Shown here: positions 17,765 to 27,695 of the stretch, piece by piece
Layout: each line of letters opens with the position of its first letter
How positions within the stretch are numbered: the stretch's first letter is position 1
DNA from: Methylacidiphilum sp. Yel
GTDB lineage: Bacteria > Verrucomicrobiota > Verrucomicrobiia > Methylacidiphilales > Methylacidiphilaceae
Reading direction: 5' to 3'
Assembly (NCBI RefSeq): GCF_004421185.1
Contig: NZ_LXQB01000010.1
Span: forward strand, 55,964-119,963
DNA length: 64,000 nt
Program-made: the position numbers and the translations under genes
The notes under the pieces: model-generated
Told to the model about the DNA's origin: nothing
The model's database searches: none
Seen by the model: only the letters and a program-made list of their open reading frames with translations

Positions 17765-19531
17765 CTACAACAAATCGGTAACAGCGCCTAAATTGGCCTG
17801 GCTTACTGTTTTGGCAAACTTATATAAGACTCCGCGGCACTGTAAGGGGAGAGGCTCCCATTTGGATTGTCTCTTTTGAAGGACTTCTGGAGTAACATGC
17901 AGTATAATTTCTTTTTTTTCTGCATCGATAGTAATTTGATCTCCTTCTTCCACAAGAGCAATAGGTCCCCCAATAGCTGCTTCAGGACAAATATGCCCAA
18001 CCACAAAGCCGTGGGTGCCTCCAGAAAATCTTCCATCCGTAATTAATGCCACCTCCTTCCCCAGCCCTCTGCCCATAATAGCGGAAGTAGGGGCAAGCAT
18101 TTCTCGCATTCCTGGCCCTCCCTTGGGACCTTCATAACGAATGACAACAACATCTCCTTTTTTAATCGTCCCATCGAGGATTTTTTCCAAAGCCTGTTCT
18201 TCAGAATCAAAAGGTCGGGCAATGCCCGTAAAGGTCTTTCCTTCCATTCCCGTTATTTTTGCCACAGCTCCCTCTGGGGCCAGATTGCCCCGTAGAATAA
18301 CTAGATGACTATCCTTTTTAATCGGGTTTGAAAAGTCATGAATGATAGTTTGAAAAGGTGGATAGTCCGCAACATTTTCAAGGTTTTGAGCAAGACTCTT
18401 TCCAGTCACAGTTAAACAGTCGCCATGCAGCAGTCCTTTGTCCAGTAACCTCTTCAATAATGGAGTTAATCCTCCAATCTGAGAGAGATCAGCAACGCAG
18501 TGTTTTCCTGAAGGCTTCAGATCGGCTAGGACAGGGACTTTCTGTCCAATACGGTCAAAGTCTTCAAGGCTCAGTTCAACCTCAGCGGCATGGGCAATAG
18601 CCAGGAGGTGCAGGACGGCATTCGTTGATCCGCCTAGAGCAATAACCACAGTGATGGCATTTTCAAAAGCTTTTTTGGTTAATATATCTCTGGGTCTTAT
18701 CCCCTGATTGATCATCTGTAATACTGCTTTGCCTGCAAGCCTGGCATCCTCGATTTTCTCAAGCGAAACAGCTGGGTGTGTTGAACTATTTGGAAGAGAC
18801 ATCCCCATTGCTTCGATAGCGCAAGCCATAGTGTTTGCCGTGTACATCCCCCCGCAGGAACCAGGACCTGGAATGGCATGTTGCTCAATTGCAAGCAGCT
18901 CTTCTTTGGAAAGCTTTCCTTGAGAAAAAGAACCTACGGCTTCAAAAACCGAAATAATGTCGAGGTTCTCTCCTTTATAACATCCTGGGAGTATTGTGCC
19001 CCCATAAACGAAGACAGCGGGCCTGTTTAATCGGGCAATAGCGATCAAGCATCCTGGCATATTCTTATCGCAACCTCCAATGGTGACGATGCCATCCATC
19101 CCCTCACAACAAACGACCGTTTCTATGGAATCAGCGATTACTTCCCTAGAAACAAGGGAATATTTCATGCCAGCGGTCCCCATGGAAATCCCATCAGAGA
19201 TAGTAATCGTATTGAATATCAGAGTTTTCCCTCCAGCTTCAGTGGCTCCTGAAGCTGCTTCTCTAGCAAGTTTATCAATATGCATGTTGCATGGGGTTAG
19301 TTGACTCCAGGTGGAGGCTATGCCAATGAGATCTTTTTGAGCCATGTCTGAGGAAGAAAATCCCAGCGGATAGAACATAGAACGATTGGGAGAGCGAACA
19401 ACACCATCAAAAATTGCGGACGAATAGGCTCTGTGGAGGGATTTTTTAACGTTTTGCGACGACCCTTGGCTCTCTTCTGTTCTCGAGGCGGTTGAAGATA
19501 AAGGGGAATAGTTCGAAGCATTCATAGGCAT
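17765..19531 (-). CDS. ilvD: Dihydroxy-acid dehydratase
   Basis: Third step of valine/isoleucine synthesis; an Fe-S dehydratase. 588 residues. Cluster and metal motifs: [46 protein letters not shown], and the C-terminal [18 protein letters not shown]. The first 30 residues are serine-rich and variable, so the exact start is uncertain. tatD lies just upstream on the same strand (21 bp). Confidence 0.95.
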   Translation of the reverse strand: MPMNASNYSPLSSTASRTEESQGSSQNVKKSLHRAYSSAIFDGVVRSPNRSMFYPLGFSSSDMAQKDLIGIASTWSQLTPCNMHIDKLAREAASGATEAGGKTLIFNTITISDGISMGTAGMKYSLVSREVIADSIETVVCCEGMDGIVTIGGCDKNMPGCLIAIARLNRPAVFVYGGTILPGCYKGENLDIISVFEAVGSFSQGKLSKEELLAIEQHAIPGPGSCGGMYTANTMACAIEAMGMSLPNSSTHPAVSLEKIEDARLAGKAVLQMINQGIRPRDILTKKAFENAITVVIALGGSTNAVLHLLAIAHAAEVELSLEDFDRIGQKVPVLADLKPSGKHCVADLSQIGGLTPLLKRLLDKGLLHGDCLTVTGKSLAQNLENVADYPPFQTIIHDFSNPIKKDSHLVILRGNLAPEGAVAKITGMEGKTFTGIARPFDSEEQALEKILDGTIKKGDVVVIRYEGPKGGPGMREMLAPTSAIMGRGLGKEVALITDGRFSGGTHGFVVGHICPEAAIGGPIALVEEGDQITIDAEKKEIILHVTPEVLQKRQSKWEPLPLQCRGVLYKFAKTVSQANLGAVTDLL

Positions 19532-19552
19532 TACAATTTATTTTAATAACCT

Positions 19553-20359
19553 TCAGTTTCTTTTAGAGTTTTGAAAAGAAAAAAATTCACTTGCCCTACG
19601 GGTGGTCTGGAAAGCTACTTCTTCGAGGGATATTTTTTTAATTTTAGCGATTTCATCAGCAATGATCCGTACATGAGAGGGCTCAGACCGCTTGCCCCTA
19701 TAAGGCACAGGAGCAAGAAATGGACAGTCTGTTTCCAGCATCATATTTTCAAGTGGTATTTCTAAGACCGTTTGCCTAAGGGCCTGAGCATTTGGGAAAG
19801 TTATAATTCCTGTAAAAGAAACAAGGTGGCCTTGACTAAAAAGAAGGCTTGCTTCTTTGGAAGTCCCAACAAAACAGTGGAATACTCCTCTTAAGACACC
19901 TTGATATGGAGATAACAAAGAGAGGGTTTCATGGAACGCTGCTCTTTGGTGAATGATGACATTAAGTTTGGCTTCTTTAGCCAGTTCTAATTGACTTAAA
20001 AAAACCTCTTGTTGTATCTTTTTTTGCTCTTCGATTTCTGCTGGAGACAAGGATGGGTCAAACTTGTGAAAATCTAGTCCAATTTCACCTATAGCTACGA
20101 TTTTGGGATGTTCCAAAAGACCAGAAAGGTCCTTTTCAAAAGGCTGAGCTCTTTTGTGGGCTTCCAGCGGATGGATTCCAACGGCAGCCCAAACTGCTGG
20201 AATTCTCTCAGCTATGCTTAAAGCCTTTCTGGAACTTTGAAGATTGGTTCCAACGGTAATGATTTTTTCAATGCCACTGTCAATTGCCCGCTGAATGACG
20301 GCTTCCAAATCTTTAGAAAATTGTGGAAAATCAAGATGAGCATGCGTTTCAATAAACAT
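19553..20359 (-). CDS. tatD: TatD family metal-dependent hydrolase
   Basis: 268 residues from ATG 20359, right before the conserved MFIETHAHLDF; a TTG at 20392 gives 11 more. Amidohydrolase fold with two-metal ligands: HAH near the start, AIGEIGLDFH, NVIIHQRAA, GVFHCFVGT and LETDCPFLAP. TatD enzymes act as 3'-5' exonucleases or D-aminoacyl hydrolases in different hosts; the substrate here is not known. Confidence 0.9.
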   Translation of the reverse strand: MFIETHAHLDFPQFSKDLEAVIQRAIDSGIEKIITVGTNLQSSRKALSIAERIPAVWAAVGIHPLEAHKRAQPFEKDLSGLLEHPKIVAIGEIGLDFHKFDPSLSPAEIEEQKKIQQEVFLSQLELAKEAKLNVIIHQRAAFHETLSLLSPYQGVLRGVFHCFVGTSKEASLLFSQGHLVSFTGIITFPNAQALRQTVLEIPLENMMLETDCPFLAPVPYRGKRSEPSHVRIIADEIAKIKKISLEEVAFQTTRRASEFFSFQNSKRN

Positions 20360-20420
20360 AAAATTAGAGGGTTTTGTTGGTTGTTCTCTCAAAAACTATT
20401 TCCTAATGATTAAATGCGTT

Positions 20421-21215
20421 TTAAAGATCAATTTCAAGTCCATCATAAGCTACGTAAATATTTGGAGGCAAGCAGGCTTGCCTCTCTTTATGGGATTTAT
20501 GGTGCGTTAGGTGGGTAAAATAAGTTTTTTTGGCGCCAATGCGTTGAGCCATTTTTATGGCTTCTGAAGTACATAGATGGGTGGGATGAGGTTCGTCTCT
20601 TAAAGCATCGATAATAAGAACTTCGACATCCAAAAGCCCTTCGATAATTGTTTGAGGTATAGTTTTGCAATCGACAAGATAAGCCAGTATTTTTTTCTTC
20701 TCCTGTTCAAAGAGAAAGCCCAAGGTGGTTATTTTGCCGTGTGGTAAGGGAAATGGATGGATGGTGAAGCTACCAATTTGGAAAGTTCCCTCAATAATAT
20801 GGGGAATGACTCGGAGATAGCCGTTTTTTTCCAGCGAAGGATCAAAAGCATAGGGAAAGATTCTTTTTAATGTAGCTATGACCTCTTCAGAAGCATAAAT
20901 AGGAAGTCTAGTGCCAATGATATCACAAAATCTTCTCAAATCATCAAATCCCATAATATGATCGGCATGCTGATGGGTAAAAAGAATACCATGGACATTT
21001 TGGATATTCTCTCTGAGACATTGGAGACGGAGTTCGGGAGTAGTGTCGATGAGAATCGAACTGATACCATCGGTGAGATAAAGAGAGGAGCGTGTGCGTT
21101 TATCTCTTGGATCTGTCGATAGGCAGGTGGCACATCTGCATCCGATCATTGGAACCCCTTGAGAAGTCCCTGAGCCAAGAACAATAGCTTTTGATCTTAA
21201 CAATGTTGAAGACAT
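20421..21215 (-). CDS. MBL-fold metallo-hydrolase (PhnP-like)
   Basis: 264 residues. Starts with VLGSGTSQGVPMIGCRCATC, a pattern of the PhnP/lipoate-octanoyl-neighbour subgroup that carries a structural zinc Cys cluster. Metal motif FTHQHADHIMGFDDLR, then PHGKITTLGFLFE and LIIDALRDEPHPTHL. PhnP itself is a cyclic-ribose phosphodiesterase, but no phn genes are here, so the substrate is unknown. Leads the minus-strand set tatD-ilvD-trmFO. Confidence 0.85.
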   Translation of the reverse strand: MSSTLLRSKAIVLGSGTSQGVPMIGCRCATCLSTDPRDKRTRSSLYLTDGISSILIDTTPELRLQCLRENIQNVHGILFTHQHADHIMGFDDLRRFCDIIGTRLPIYASEEVIATLKRIFPYAFDPSLEKNGYLRVIPHIIEGTFQIGSFTIHPFPLPHGKITTLGFLFEQEKKKILAYLVDCKTIPQTIIEGLLDVEVLIIDALRDEPHPTHLCTSEAIKMAQRIGAKKTYFTHLTHHKSHKERQACLPPNIYVAYDGLEIDL

Positions 21216-21422
21216 AGCAAAAAAAAATGTATCAACTGTTCTCTTTGAACAAGAGATAGACCCGTCGTAACGTAAAAACTATCAACCATTTTAGTAGCAA
21301 TATAGGAAGAGAAAAAAAGAATTTAAAAGGAGATTGCATTGGGGAGATAGGAATGGTAATGAATTTTATTTATGTTAAATTAAAATATAAGAAAATTTTA
21401 TTTTTGGAAAGATGTACTAGAT

Positions 21423-21950
21423 ATGATTCCTCATGTAGGTAATGGCTCGCTCTATTATGCTTTAACAAAAGATTGCGGCTATCTGAAGGTGGTTGGGTGG
21501 GGCTCTTTTGATAAATGCAACTCTTTAAGATTGTTTTACAATCAATTGTTAAAAAGTGGCATTCGGCGGCTCATTGTTGATCTTCAAGAATGTACCTACA
21601 TGGACAGTACCTTTTTAGGGACATTGGCGGGGATTCATATCAAGTTTAACCAAATCATGGGTGAGTTGAAAATTGTCAATGTTAGCAAAAAGAATTTGGA
21701 TTCGATTGCAACTCTTGGATTGGATAAGATATTTAAAATTTTGATGCAATGGGATAATGCTCCTTTTGCTGATCACATTGCTCCTTTTGATAGACATTCT
21801 CTCCGGAAAGAAGATACGCCACTGACAATGTTGGAAGCTCATGAGCTTTTGATCCATTTGGATCCACGGAACAAAACGAAATTTCAAGATCTTGTTGATT
21901 ACTTGAAAGAAGAGGTAGGAAAGTCGGCATCTAAAGAAGATGTTCAGTAG
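21423..21950 (+). CDS. STAS-domain protein, anti-sigma-factor antagonist type
   Basis: 175 residues. The first 110 form a STAS domain: YLKVVGWGSFDKCNSLRLFYN, IRRLIVDLQECTYMDSTFLGTLAGI. Ser62 after Asp61 is where SpoIIAA/RsbV-type proteins are phosphorylated. A 65-residue C-terminal extension has no recognised domain. Its last codons overlap the start of a SpoIIE-type phosphatase by 11 bp, the expected enzyme for dephosphorylating it. The matching kinase (RsbW type) is not in the window. Confidence 0.85.
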   Translation: MIPHVGNGSLYYALTKDCGYLKVVGWGSFDKCNSLRLFYNQLLKSGIRRLIVDLQECTYMDSTFLGTLAGIHIKFNQIMGELKIVNVSKKNLDSIATLGLDKIFKILMQWDNAPFADHIAPFDRHSLRKEDTPLTMLEAHELLIHLDPRNKTKFQDLVDYLKEEVGKSASKEDVQ

Positions 21951-23178
21951 TATTATTCTTATTTCCATTCTTGCCCTTGTGATGGGCTTATGGATATATG
22001 AAAAACTGCTGGGAAAATCATTGCAACTCAATTTGACAAAAAGCGAAGCATACAATCAGAGTCTTATTCAGTATATAAAGAGTCTTTCCTCTCAAAAAGC
22101 ACTATCAGAAAATATCCAGAGCCTATTGGAACTAGTTATGAAATTGATCTCAGCCAAAGGCTTAGTGTTGCGGCTGGAAAACCTGCCTGAAAGAGCTCTG
22201 TTGGAATCTTGTTATCAATTAGGGGATATTTCCCTAGAAAAATTGAAGGCAAATTTAAAAGGGAAAACAAAAAAAGATGAAAAGGACAAGCTTTTTTCCA
22301 ACATAGAAAAAAATGGAATATCCATTGGATACTTTTACGCCGAGCTGAAGGAAGAAGGCAATGAAGAGTGGTTAAAAAAAATCATAGCTATGATGATAAA
22401 CCAAATCTTTTTTTTCCTAGAAAACCATAGTCTACAGCGTGAATTAAAAGAGGATACGATCAGATTCTTTGGGGAAATTCAAAAAGGATGGGTTCCCAAC
22501 ATAGAAAACTTCTTGAAGGGTTTTAAAGTTTCTGCTAGATCCATACCTTCTTCCCAGTTTAATGGAGATTTTTATGATTCAATCAGGATAGATGATCATC
22601 ACTGTGCCCTTGTGTTAAGCGATGTGGCTACTAAAGGTTTGTCTTCCCTTTTAATAAGTGGCATGTGTCGAGCAGCAATTCGTTCTCTTGTGGATCATAT
22701 CAGATCGCCCTTGGTGATTCTCTGTAGACTTAATGAAGTTCTTTATCCAGAAATTTGTGGGAAAACCATTATTTCCTTAATTTATCTTTTTATAGATGAA
22801 AAACTTAATACAGTAACCATGGCCAGGGCCGGTCATGAAATGCCCATTTTTTGTCGCAAGGGCAAAATAGAAAAAATCGATCTGCCTGGTATTTGTTTAG
22901 GGATTGACGAAGGTAAAATATTCAACAAAATGGTTAAGGAGCATGAGCTAAAATTGCAAAGCGGTGATTTTTTGCTTTTATTTACAGATGGACTTGTCGA
23001 AGCGGTCAATAAAGAAGGAGCCTTTTTTGGTCGAGAAAGGGCTGAAAAAATTGTTCAAGAGATGTCTGAAAAAGATCCTGATATTGTGTTAAGTGCGATT
23101 GTTGAGCAACTGAAACTTTTTTGTAAAGAAACGGCTCCCTTTGATGATGTGACCCTCTTGGCCCTTTCAAAAAATTAG
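21940..23178 (+). CDS. Membrane-anchored PP2C/SpoIIE serine phosphatase (RsbU-like)
   Basis: 412 residues. One N-terminal helix (SIILISILALVMGLWIYEKLL), a middle region of about 150 residues resembling a GAF-type sensor, and a C-terminal SpoIIE domain. Metal-binding motifs are FNGDFYDSI, LSDVATKGLSSLL, LFTDGLVEAVN and FDDVTLLAL. Predicted to dephosphorylate the overlapping STAS protein and so release a stress or sigma response. Its TAG stop is followed by grpE with a one-base overlap at an alternative GTG, so signalling and chaperone genes may be cotranscribed. Confidence 0.88.
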   Translation: MFSSIILISILALVMGLWIYEKLLGKSLQLNLTKSEAYNQSLIQYIKSLSSQKALSENIQSLLELVMKLISAKGLVLRLENLPERALLESCYQLGDISLEKLKANLKGKTKKDEKDKLFSNIEKNGISIGYFYAELKEEGNEEWLKKIIAMMINQIFFFLENHSLQRELKEDTIRFFGEIQKGWVPNIENFLKGFKVSARSIPSSQFNGDFYDSIRIDDHHCALVLSDVATKGLSSLLISGMCRAAIRSLVDHIRSPLVILCRLNEVLYPEICGKTIISLIYLFIDEKLNTVTMARAGHEMPIFCRKGKIEKIDLPGICLGIDEGKIFNKMVKEHELKLQSGDFLLLFTDGLVEAVNKEGAFFGRERAEKIVQEMSEKDPDIVLSAIVEQLKLFCKETAPFDDVTLLALSKN

Positions 23179-23201
23179 TGAAAGAAGGAAGACATGCAAT
23201 T

Positions 23202-23840
23202 ATGAACGCTATGGCAGAGACAAATATTAAAGAAGGACAGCAAAGGGTTGAACCAGCTGTTGAATCAATGGACAATGCCGCATTTGTTGTAGTTAGCTCT
23301 CGGCTGCTCTCAGAGTGGAAGCAAAAAGCTCAACAGACTGATGAAATGCATGAAAAATTACTGAGGACTCTAGCTGATTGGGATAATGCTAGGAAAAGAA
23401 TTTCAAAAGAAAAGGAAGAGGCCATAAAGCATGCCAATACACAAATCCTTCAGTCCCTTTTACCTGTCATAGACAATTTTGAAATTGGCATTCAATCTTC
23501 CCAAAAGGCATCGGATATTAATTCAGTTCTCACGGGAATCAAAATGGTTTTATCTCAGTTTTTACAGATATTAAAAGAAGAAGGAGTCGAACCGATCGAA
23601 GCTTTAGGTAAACCATTCGATCCGCATTTTCATGAGTCCCTAGGATTTGTTGAAACGGATGAGGTAGAAGAAGGACATGTTGCAAGTCAGCTTAGAAAAG
23701 GCTATATGTATAAAGATAGGCTTTTAAGAGCCGCTGCTGTCTATGTTGCTAAAAAACCGATGGCTCCTTCTAAGGAGGCAGTTTCTTCCGAATCTAAGGA
23801 AGAAGTTCCTGCCCAAGAAGAAAAAAAGGCTAGCGATTAG
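23202..23840 (+). CDS. grpE: Nucleotide exchange factor for DnaK
   Basis: About 212 residues from ATG 23202, which has GAAGGAAG about 10 nt upstream; a GTG at 23178 overlaps the phosphatase stop and adds eight. Long N-terminal coiled coil (SEWKQKAQQTDEMHEKLLRT), then ADWDNARKRISKEKEEA and the beta-domain FDPHFHESLGF and GYMYKDRLLRAAAVYVAK. Releases ADP from DnaK. The C-terminal tail is Glu/Lys-rich and low complexity. dnaJ follows; dnaK is not in the window. Confidence 0.93.
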   Translation: MNAMAETNIKEGQQRVEPAVESMDNAAFVVVSSRLLSEWKQKAQQTDEMHEKLLRTLADWDNARKRISKEKEEAIKHANTQILQSLLPVIDNFEIGIQSSQKASDINSVLTGIKMVLSQFLQILKEEGVEPIEALGKPFDPHFHESLGFVETDEVEEGHVASQLRKGYMYKDRLLRAAAVYVAKKPMAPSKEAVSSESKEEVPAQEEKKASD

Positions 23841-23843
23841 TTT

Positions 23844-23885
23844 TGCTGAGTCTCTCAGCATCCCTAGGATTTTAGGGCATTTTGT
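23844..23885 (+). repeat. Hairpins between grpE and dnaJ
   Basis: TGCTGAG and CTCAGCA (7 bp) with a 3-nt loop at 23844-23860, then CCCTA and TAGGG at 23862-23877. Neither matches a CIRCE heat-shock element. A TATAAT hexamer follows at about 23885-23890, so a dnaJ promoter may begin here. Confidence 0.35.
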
Positions 23886-23929
23886 ATAATATTTTTATTA
23901 AAAAAAATCAGTAATAGAGAAGAGTGAGG

Positions 23930-25090
23930 ATGGCGAAGATTAAAAAAGATTATTACGAACTTCTTGGTGTGGAAAGAGGGGCATCGACTGAAGAAATTAA
24001 GAAGGCTTACAGAAAATTAGCCCTTAAGTATCATCCGGATAAAAACCCTGGGAATAAGCAGGCGGAAGAACTTTTTAAAGATATAAGTGAAGCCTATGAG
24101 GTGTTAAGCGATCCAGAAAAAAGGGCTGCTTATGATCAATTTGGTCATGCAGCTTTTGATCAAAGGGCTGCTGGACCTACCGGGTTCCACGATCCTTTCG
24201 AGATTTTCAAAGAAGTCTTTGGCTCAGGAACATTTTTTGGAGATAGTCTGTTTGGAAGCCTTTTTGAAGAGGCCTTTGGCGTAGGCGTAGGAGGAAAGCG
24301 AGGTAAGCAGCAAAGAGGGGCAGATCTTCGATGTGATTTAAAAATCAGTTTTGAAGAAGCTGCGTTAGGTTGTGAAAAGGAAATAACCTTTACAAAACTG
24401 GATACTTGTCCGGGTTGTGAGGGGAGGGGTTATGCTCCAGGTTCGGGAATGATTAGCTGTCCGGTCTGTTCGGGAAGCGGTCAAATAAGATCTTCTAAAG
24501 GGTTTTTTACCATTGCACAAACTTGTCCCCGTTGTCATGGGGCTGGAGCTATCATCGAGAAACCCTGTCTGCGTTGTCATGGCGAAGGAAGGATCAAACA
24601 AACTGCTCAGCTCAAGGTCAAAATTCCCCCTGGGATAGACGAAGGGTATCGGTTAAGGCTCTCTGGTCATGGAGAATCTGGCATTGCAGGGGGACCTCCA
24701 GGGGACCTTTATGTGGTAATTCATGTTATGCCTCATGAACTCTTTAGTCGCCAAGGCAACGATTTGTTGTGTGAGATGCCGATAAGCTTTGCTCAAGCAG
24801 CCTTAGGAGGAGAAATAAGTGTACCAACTTTGACTGGACACGAAGTTCTTAGAATTCCACCTGGAACACAAAGCGGTAAGATTTTCAGGCTTCGTCACAA
24901 AGGCATTGCGGATATTCATGGGCATGGGATTGGCGATCTGTTAGTAAAAGTTCATGTAGAGGTGCCAACACATCTAACACCGACACAGCGATCTTTATTG
25001 GAGGCTTTCGCAGCCGCATGTGACCAGAAAACACATCCTCAACAGGAAAGTTTTTTTGAGAAAGCCAAGAGATTCTTTAGGTCTTCATAA
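23930..25090 (+). CDS. dnaJ: Chaperone protein DnaJ (Hsp40)
   Basis: 386 residues from ATG 23930 (GTG 23924 adds two). J domain with the HPD motif in [15 protein letters not shown], a Gly/Phe-rich linker, then four CxxCxG repeats that bind two zincs ([32 protein letters not shown]), and the C-terminal substrate-binding domain. Stimulates DnaK ATPase and delivers unfolded proteins. A full-length type I DnaJ, downstream of grpE. Confidence 0.96.
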   Translation: MAKIKKDYYELLGVERGASTEEIKKAYRKLALKYHPDKNPGNKQAEELFKDISEAYEVLSDPEKRAAYDQFGHAAFDQRAAGPTGFHDPFEIFKEVFGSGTFFGDSLFGSLFEEAFGVGVGGKRGKQQRGADLRCDLKISFEEAALGCEKEITFTKLDTCPGCEGRGYAPGSGMISCPVCSGSGQIRSSKGFFTIAQTCPRCHGAGAIIEKPCLRCHGEGRIKQTAQLKVKIPPGIDEGYRLRLSGHGESGIAGGPPGDLYVVIHVMPHELFSRQGNDLLCEMPISFAQAALGGEISVPTLTGHEVLRIPPGTQSGKIFRLRHKGIADIHGHGIGDLLVKVHVEVPTHLTPTQRSLLEAFAAACDQKTHPQQESFFEKAKRFFRSS

Positions 25091-25190
25091 TCCTTTAGAA
25101 TAAGCGATCGCTTGGGGCTGTTCTTTTCTTGGTGACCATTGTCTCTTCTCCTCTGCGGTCAGAACAGAAAGCTAAAAGAGCATATGGATT

Positions 25191-26300
25191 ATGGTAGTCG
25201 TTCCAACTTGGAATGAGGATCGAGGCTTTTATTATGGGGAGAAACCTCTTTTTACTCTTAGTGGTGATCAGAAAGATTGGGGTAAAGTTAAGTCCGTTCT
25301 TAAAGAATTAACTAAAATAAAAAAAGAACAGCAAGGATTAGTTGGTTATGTGGGCTTCGAAGGGAATTTCTGGTTTGGCTTTTACCCATGCCTTTCTTTG
25401 TTTAAGGATCGTTTCAAACTCACTGCTTTTTTGAAAAGCAAAAGAAAATCAAAAGTAGCTGCCTTTATCCGACCAGCTTTCGTTTCTAATACTGGACCTC
25501 AGGGATATGCTTCGATGGTTGCAAAAGCAAAAGAGTATATTGCCGCCGGTGATATCTACGTCATAAATTTAGCAAGGCAAATTTCTTGTCAGTGGGAGGC
25601 AGACCCTTTGTCGGTGTTTGCTTTTTTTCTTCACGAAGGCAAAGGACTGGGAGGAATTTGTTATTTGGACGATGCTCCACAAACACTAATCTGTGCAAGT
25701 CCAGAGCTATTTTTACATATCAATGATAAAAGGATGACAAGCAAACCTATCAAAGGGACAAGGCCTAGAAACGGCGATAGGGTATCGAACAGAAAAAATC
25801 TTTTGGACCTTATTCAAAGCGAGAAAGAAAAAGCTGAGTTGTTGATGATAACGGATCTGGTGAGAAATGATTTCGGAAAAGTTTGTCATTATGGAACGGT
25901 GAAGGTTAGCCAGCTGTGGCGTATTACTGCTCATCCGCATCTCTATCACATGCATTGTACAATTGAGGGGATCCTTTCCTCAGCTTACGATATGATCGAT
26001 GCTTTCTTATCTAACTTTCCTGGAGGTTCGGTGACGGGTACCCCTAAAAAACGAGCGATAGAAATTATCAAAGAATTGGAACCCAATCCTCGAGGTCAGT
26101 ATTCCGGAGCCATTGGTTATTTTATGCCCCAACGGGCTGCTTTTACTATGGCTATAAGGCTTGTGGTGATTGAAAAGGGAGTAGCAACTTTTCATGTCGG
26201 CAGTGGCATTACCTATGATTCCGATCCTTATGCCGAATATGAAGAAACGGAACAAAAAGCAATTTTTATAAAAAGTGCTCTTGAGAATTGTTTGAAATAA
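25191..26300 (+). CDS. pabB: Aminodeoxychorismate synthase component I
   Basis: Turns chorismate and ammonia into 4-amino-4-deoxychorismate for folate. 369 residues: the catalytic chorismate-binding domain with a short N-terminal region. SKPIKGTRPR carries the Lys that distinguishes PabB from anthranilate synthase (PIAGT), and LLMITDLVRNDFGKVC, GGSVTGTPKKRAIEII and HVGSGITYDSDP complete the active site. It lacks a glutaminase domain, so a separate PabA is needed. hprK starts 52 bp downstream. Confidence 0.88.
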   Translation: MVVVPTWNEDRGFYYGEKPLFTLSGDQKDWGKVKSVLKELTKIKKEQQGLVGYVGFEGNFWFGFYPCLSLFKDRFKLTAFLKSKRKSKVAAFIRPAFVSNTGPQGYASMVAKAKEYIAAGDIYVINLARQISCQWEADPLSVFAFFLHEGKGLGGICYLDDAPQTLICASPELFLHINDKRMTSKPIKGTRPRNGDRVSNRKNLLDLIQSEKEKAELLMITDLVRNDFGKVCHYGTVKVSQLWRITAHPHLYHMHCTIEGILSSAYDMIDAFLSNFPGGSVTGTPKKRAIEIIKELEPNPRGQYSGAIGYFMPQRAAFTMAIRLVVIEKGVATFHVGSGITYDSDPYAEYEETEQKAIFIKSALENCLK

Positions 26301-26352
26301 TGATTTTTTAAAATAATTTTGATGCTTATAAGAAGCCTTTCCTGTTTTTTTT

Positions 26353-27333
26353 ATGAAAGTGCAAAAAAACAATTTTTCAGCCAAATGCATTCCAAAAATA
26401 ACTATTGGGGAATTCTACAAGCAGCATGGCGAGTTGCTTCATTTATCTCTGGTGGCAGGCAAAAAAGGTTTTAATCGGTTAATTAGAGAAGGATCAATTA
26501 ATCGACCGGGTTTACAACTTTCCGGTTATTTAAGATATTTTCCTAAGCAAAGGGTCCAGATTATTGGATGGGGAGAGATGTCTTATCTGAAAAGTCTTCC
26601 CAGCGCAGAATCTGAAGAACGGATAAGACAGCTTTTTCTAAAAAAGATTCCTTGTTTAATTCTTTCCCGTGGAATGACTCCTCCAGCCTTCATTGTTAAA
26701 CAAGCCGAAGAGTTAGGGGTTCCTCTTTTTGTATCACAACTCCATACGATGCGCTTAATTAACACCGTAACCATCTGTTTGGAAATGGATTTTGCTCCTC
26801 GTACTAATGAACAAGGCAGCATGGTAGATATTCAGGGCATTGGAGTACTTATAAAAGGTCCAAGTGGTATAGGGAAAAGCGAATGCGTCCTTTCATTAGT
26901 AGAAAGAGGCTATTCTTTGGTTGCCGATGATGTTACAACAATTTATTGTTTGGAGGGTAGAGAATTAGTGGCTAAGGCTCCAGATATTAGTCGTTTTCAT
27001 ATGGAGGTAAGGGGGATAGGAATCATCGATGTGACCACTCTTTTTGGTTTGCGAGCTATTCGGCCTGAAAAAAAATTGGATATGGTAGCAACTCTTAAAG
27101 AATGGGAGAAAGGAGAGGAAATTGAAAGAGTAAACTTAGATCAAGATTATTATGAGATATTCAATATTCGTGTTCCGCATGTCACTATTCCCATAAGACC
27201 GGGAAGAGATTTGGCGACCTTAGTAGAGGTGGCTGCACTGGATCAGAAATTAAGATCGATGGGATACAATGCGGCAGCTGAATTCAACGAAAAATTAATG
27301 AAAATCACTGGAAGGAATCATAGGAAGTTCTAA
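26353..27333 (+). CDS. hprK: HPr kinase/phosphorylase
   Basis: Phosphorylates and dephosphorylates the regulatory serine of HPr. 326 residues. Walker A GPSGIGKSE at residues 169-177, the HprK signature MEVRGIGIIDVTTLFG at 217-232, and a C-terminal IPIRPGRDLATLVEVAA. The N-terminal half is the usual HprK regulatory domain. It abuts ptsH with no gap, so the enzyme and its substrate are made together. Confidence 0.95.
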   Translation: MKVQKNNFSAKCIPKITIGEFYKQHGELLHLSLVAGKKGFNRLIREGSINRPGLQLSGYLRYFPKQRVQIIGWGEMSYLKSLPSAESEERIRQLFLKKIPCLILSRGMTPPAFIVKQAEELGVPLFVSQLHTMRLINTVTICLEMDFAPRTNEQGSMVDIQGIGVLIKGPSGIGKSECVLSLVERGYSLVADDVTTIYCLEGRELVAKAPDISRFHMEVRGIGIIDVTTLFGLRAIRPEKKLDMVATLKEWEKGEEIERVNLDQDYYEIFNIRVPHVTIPIRPGRDLATLVEVAALDQKLRSMGYNAAAEFNEKLMKITGRNHRKF

Positions 27334-27651
27334 ATGGAACCTGAAGCAAAACAATCGGATTCTGGAAAAACGAGCTTTTCTCCTGTAGTGCGTGAAGTGC
27401 TTGTACAAAATAAGTTAGGCATTCATGCAAGACCTGCGGCCATGTTTGTAAAGATAGCTAACCGCTATGAGTCAGACATCAAAGTGGAGAAGGATGGTGA
27501 AGAAGTCAATGGGAAAAGTATCATGGGGGTTATGTTGTTGGCAGCTAGTATGGGTTCTAAGCTTAAAATTACAGCTGTTGGCCCTGACGCACAACAGGCT
27601 GTTGAGGCACTGGTCAATCTTGTGGTTAACAAGTTTGGAGAAAATCAATAA
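27334..27651 (+). CDS. ptsH: Phosphocarrier protein HPr
   Basis: 105 residues, about 16 longer at the N-terminus than standard HPr. His31 in NKLGIHARPAAMF is the site phosphorylated by Enzyme I, and Ser62 in EEVNGKSIMGVML is the HprK site; the 31-residue spacing equals that of His15 and Ser46. Starts directly after the hprK stop. Without visible sugar permeases it probably serves regulation. Confidence 0.95.
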   Translation: MEPEAKQSDSGKTSFSPVVREVLVQNKLGIHARPAAMFVKIANRYESDIKVEKDGEEVNGKSIMGVMLLAASMGSKLKITAVGPDAQQAVEALVNLVVNKFGENQ

Positions 27652-27695
27652 GAGCTGAGCGAGCAAACGTTTTAAAATATAACTGCAGCTCTAAT

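Noticed and set aside
25102..25113. Palindrome AAGCGATCGCTT after dnaJ
   Set aside because: Twelve bases with no loop or T-run; no evidence of a site or terminator.
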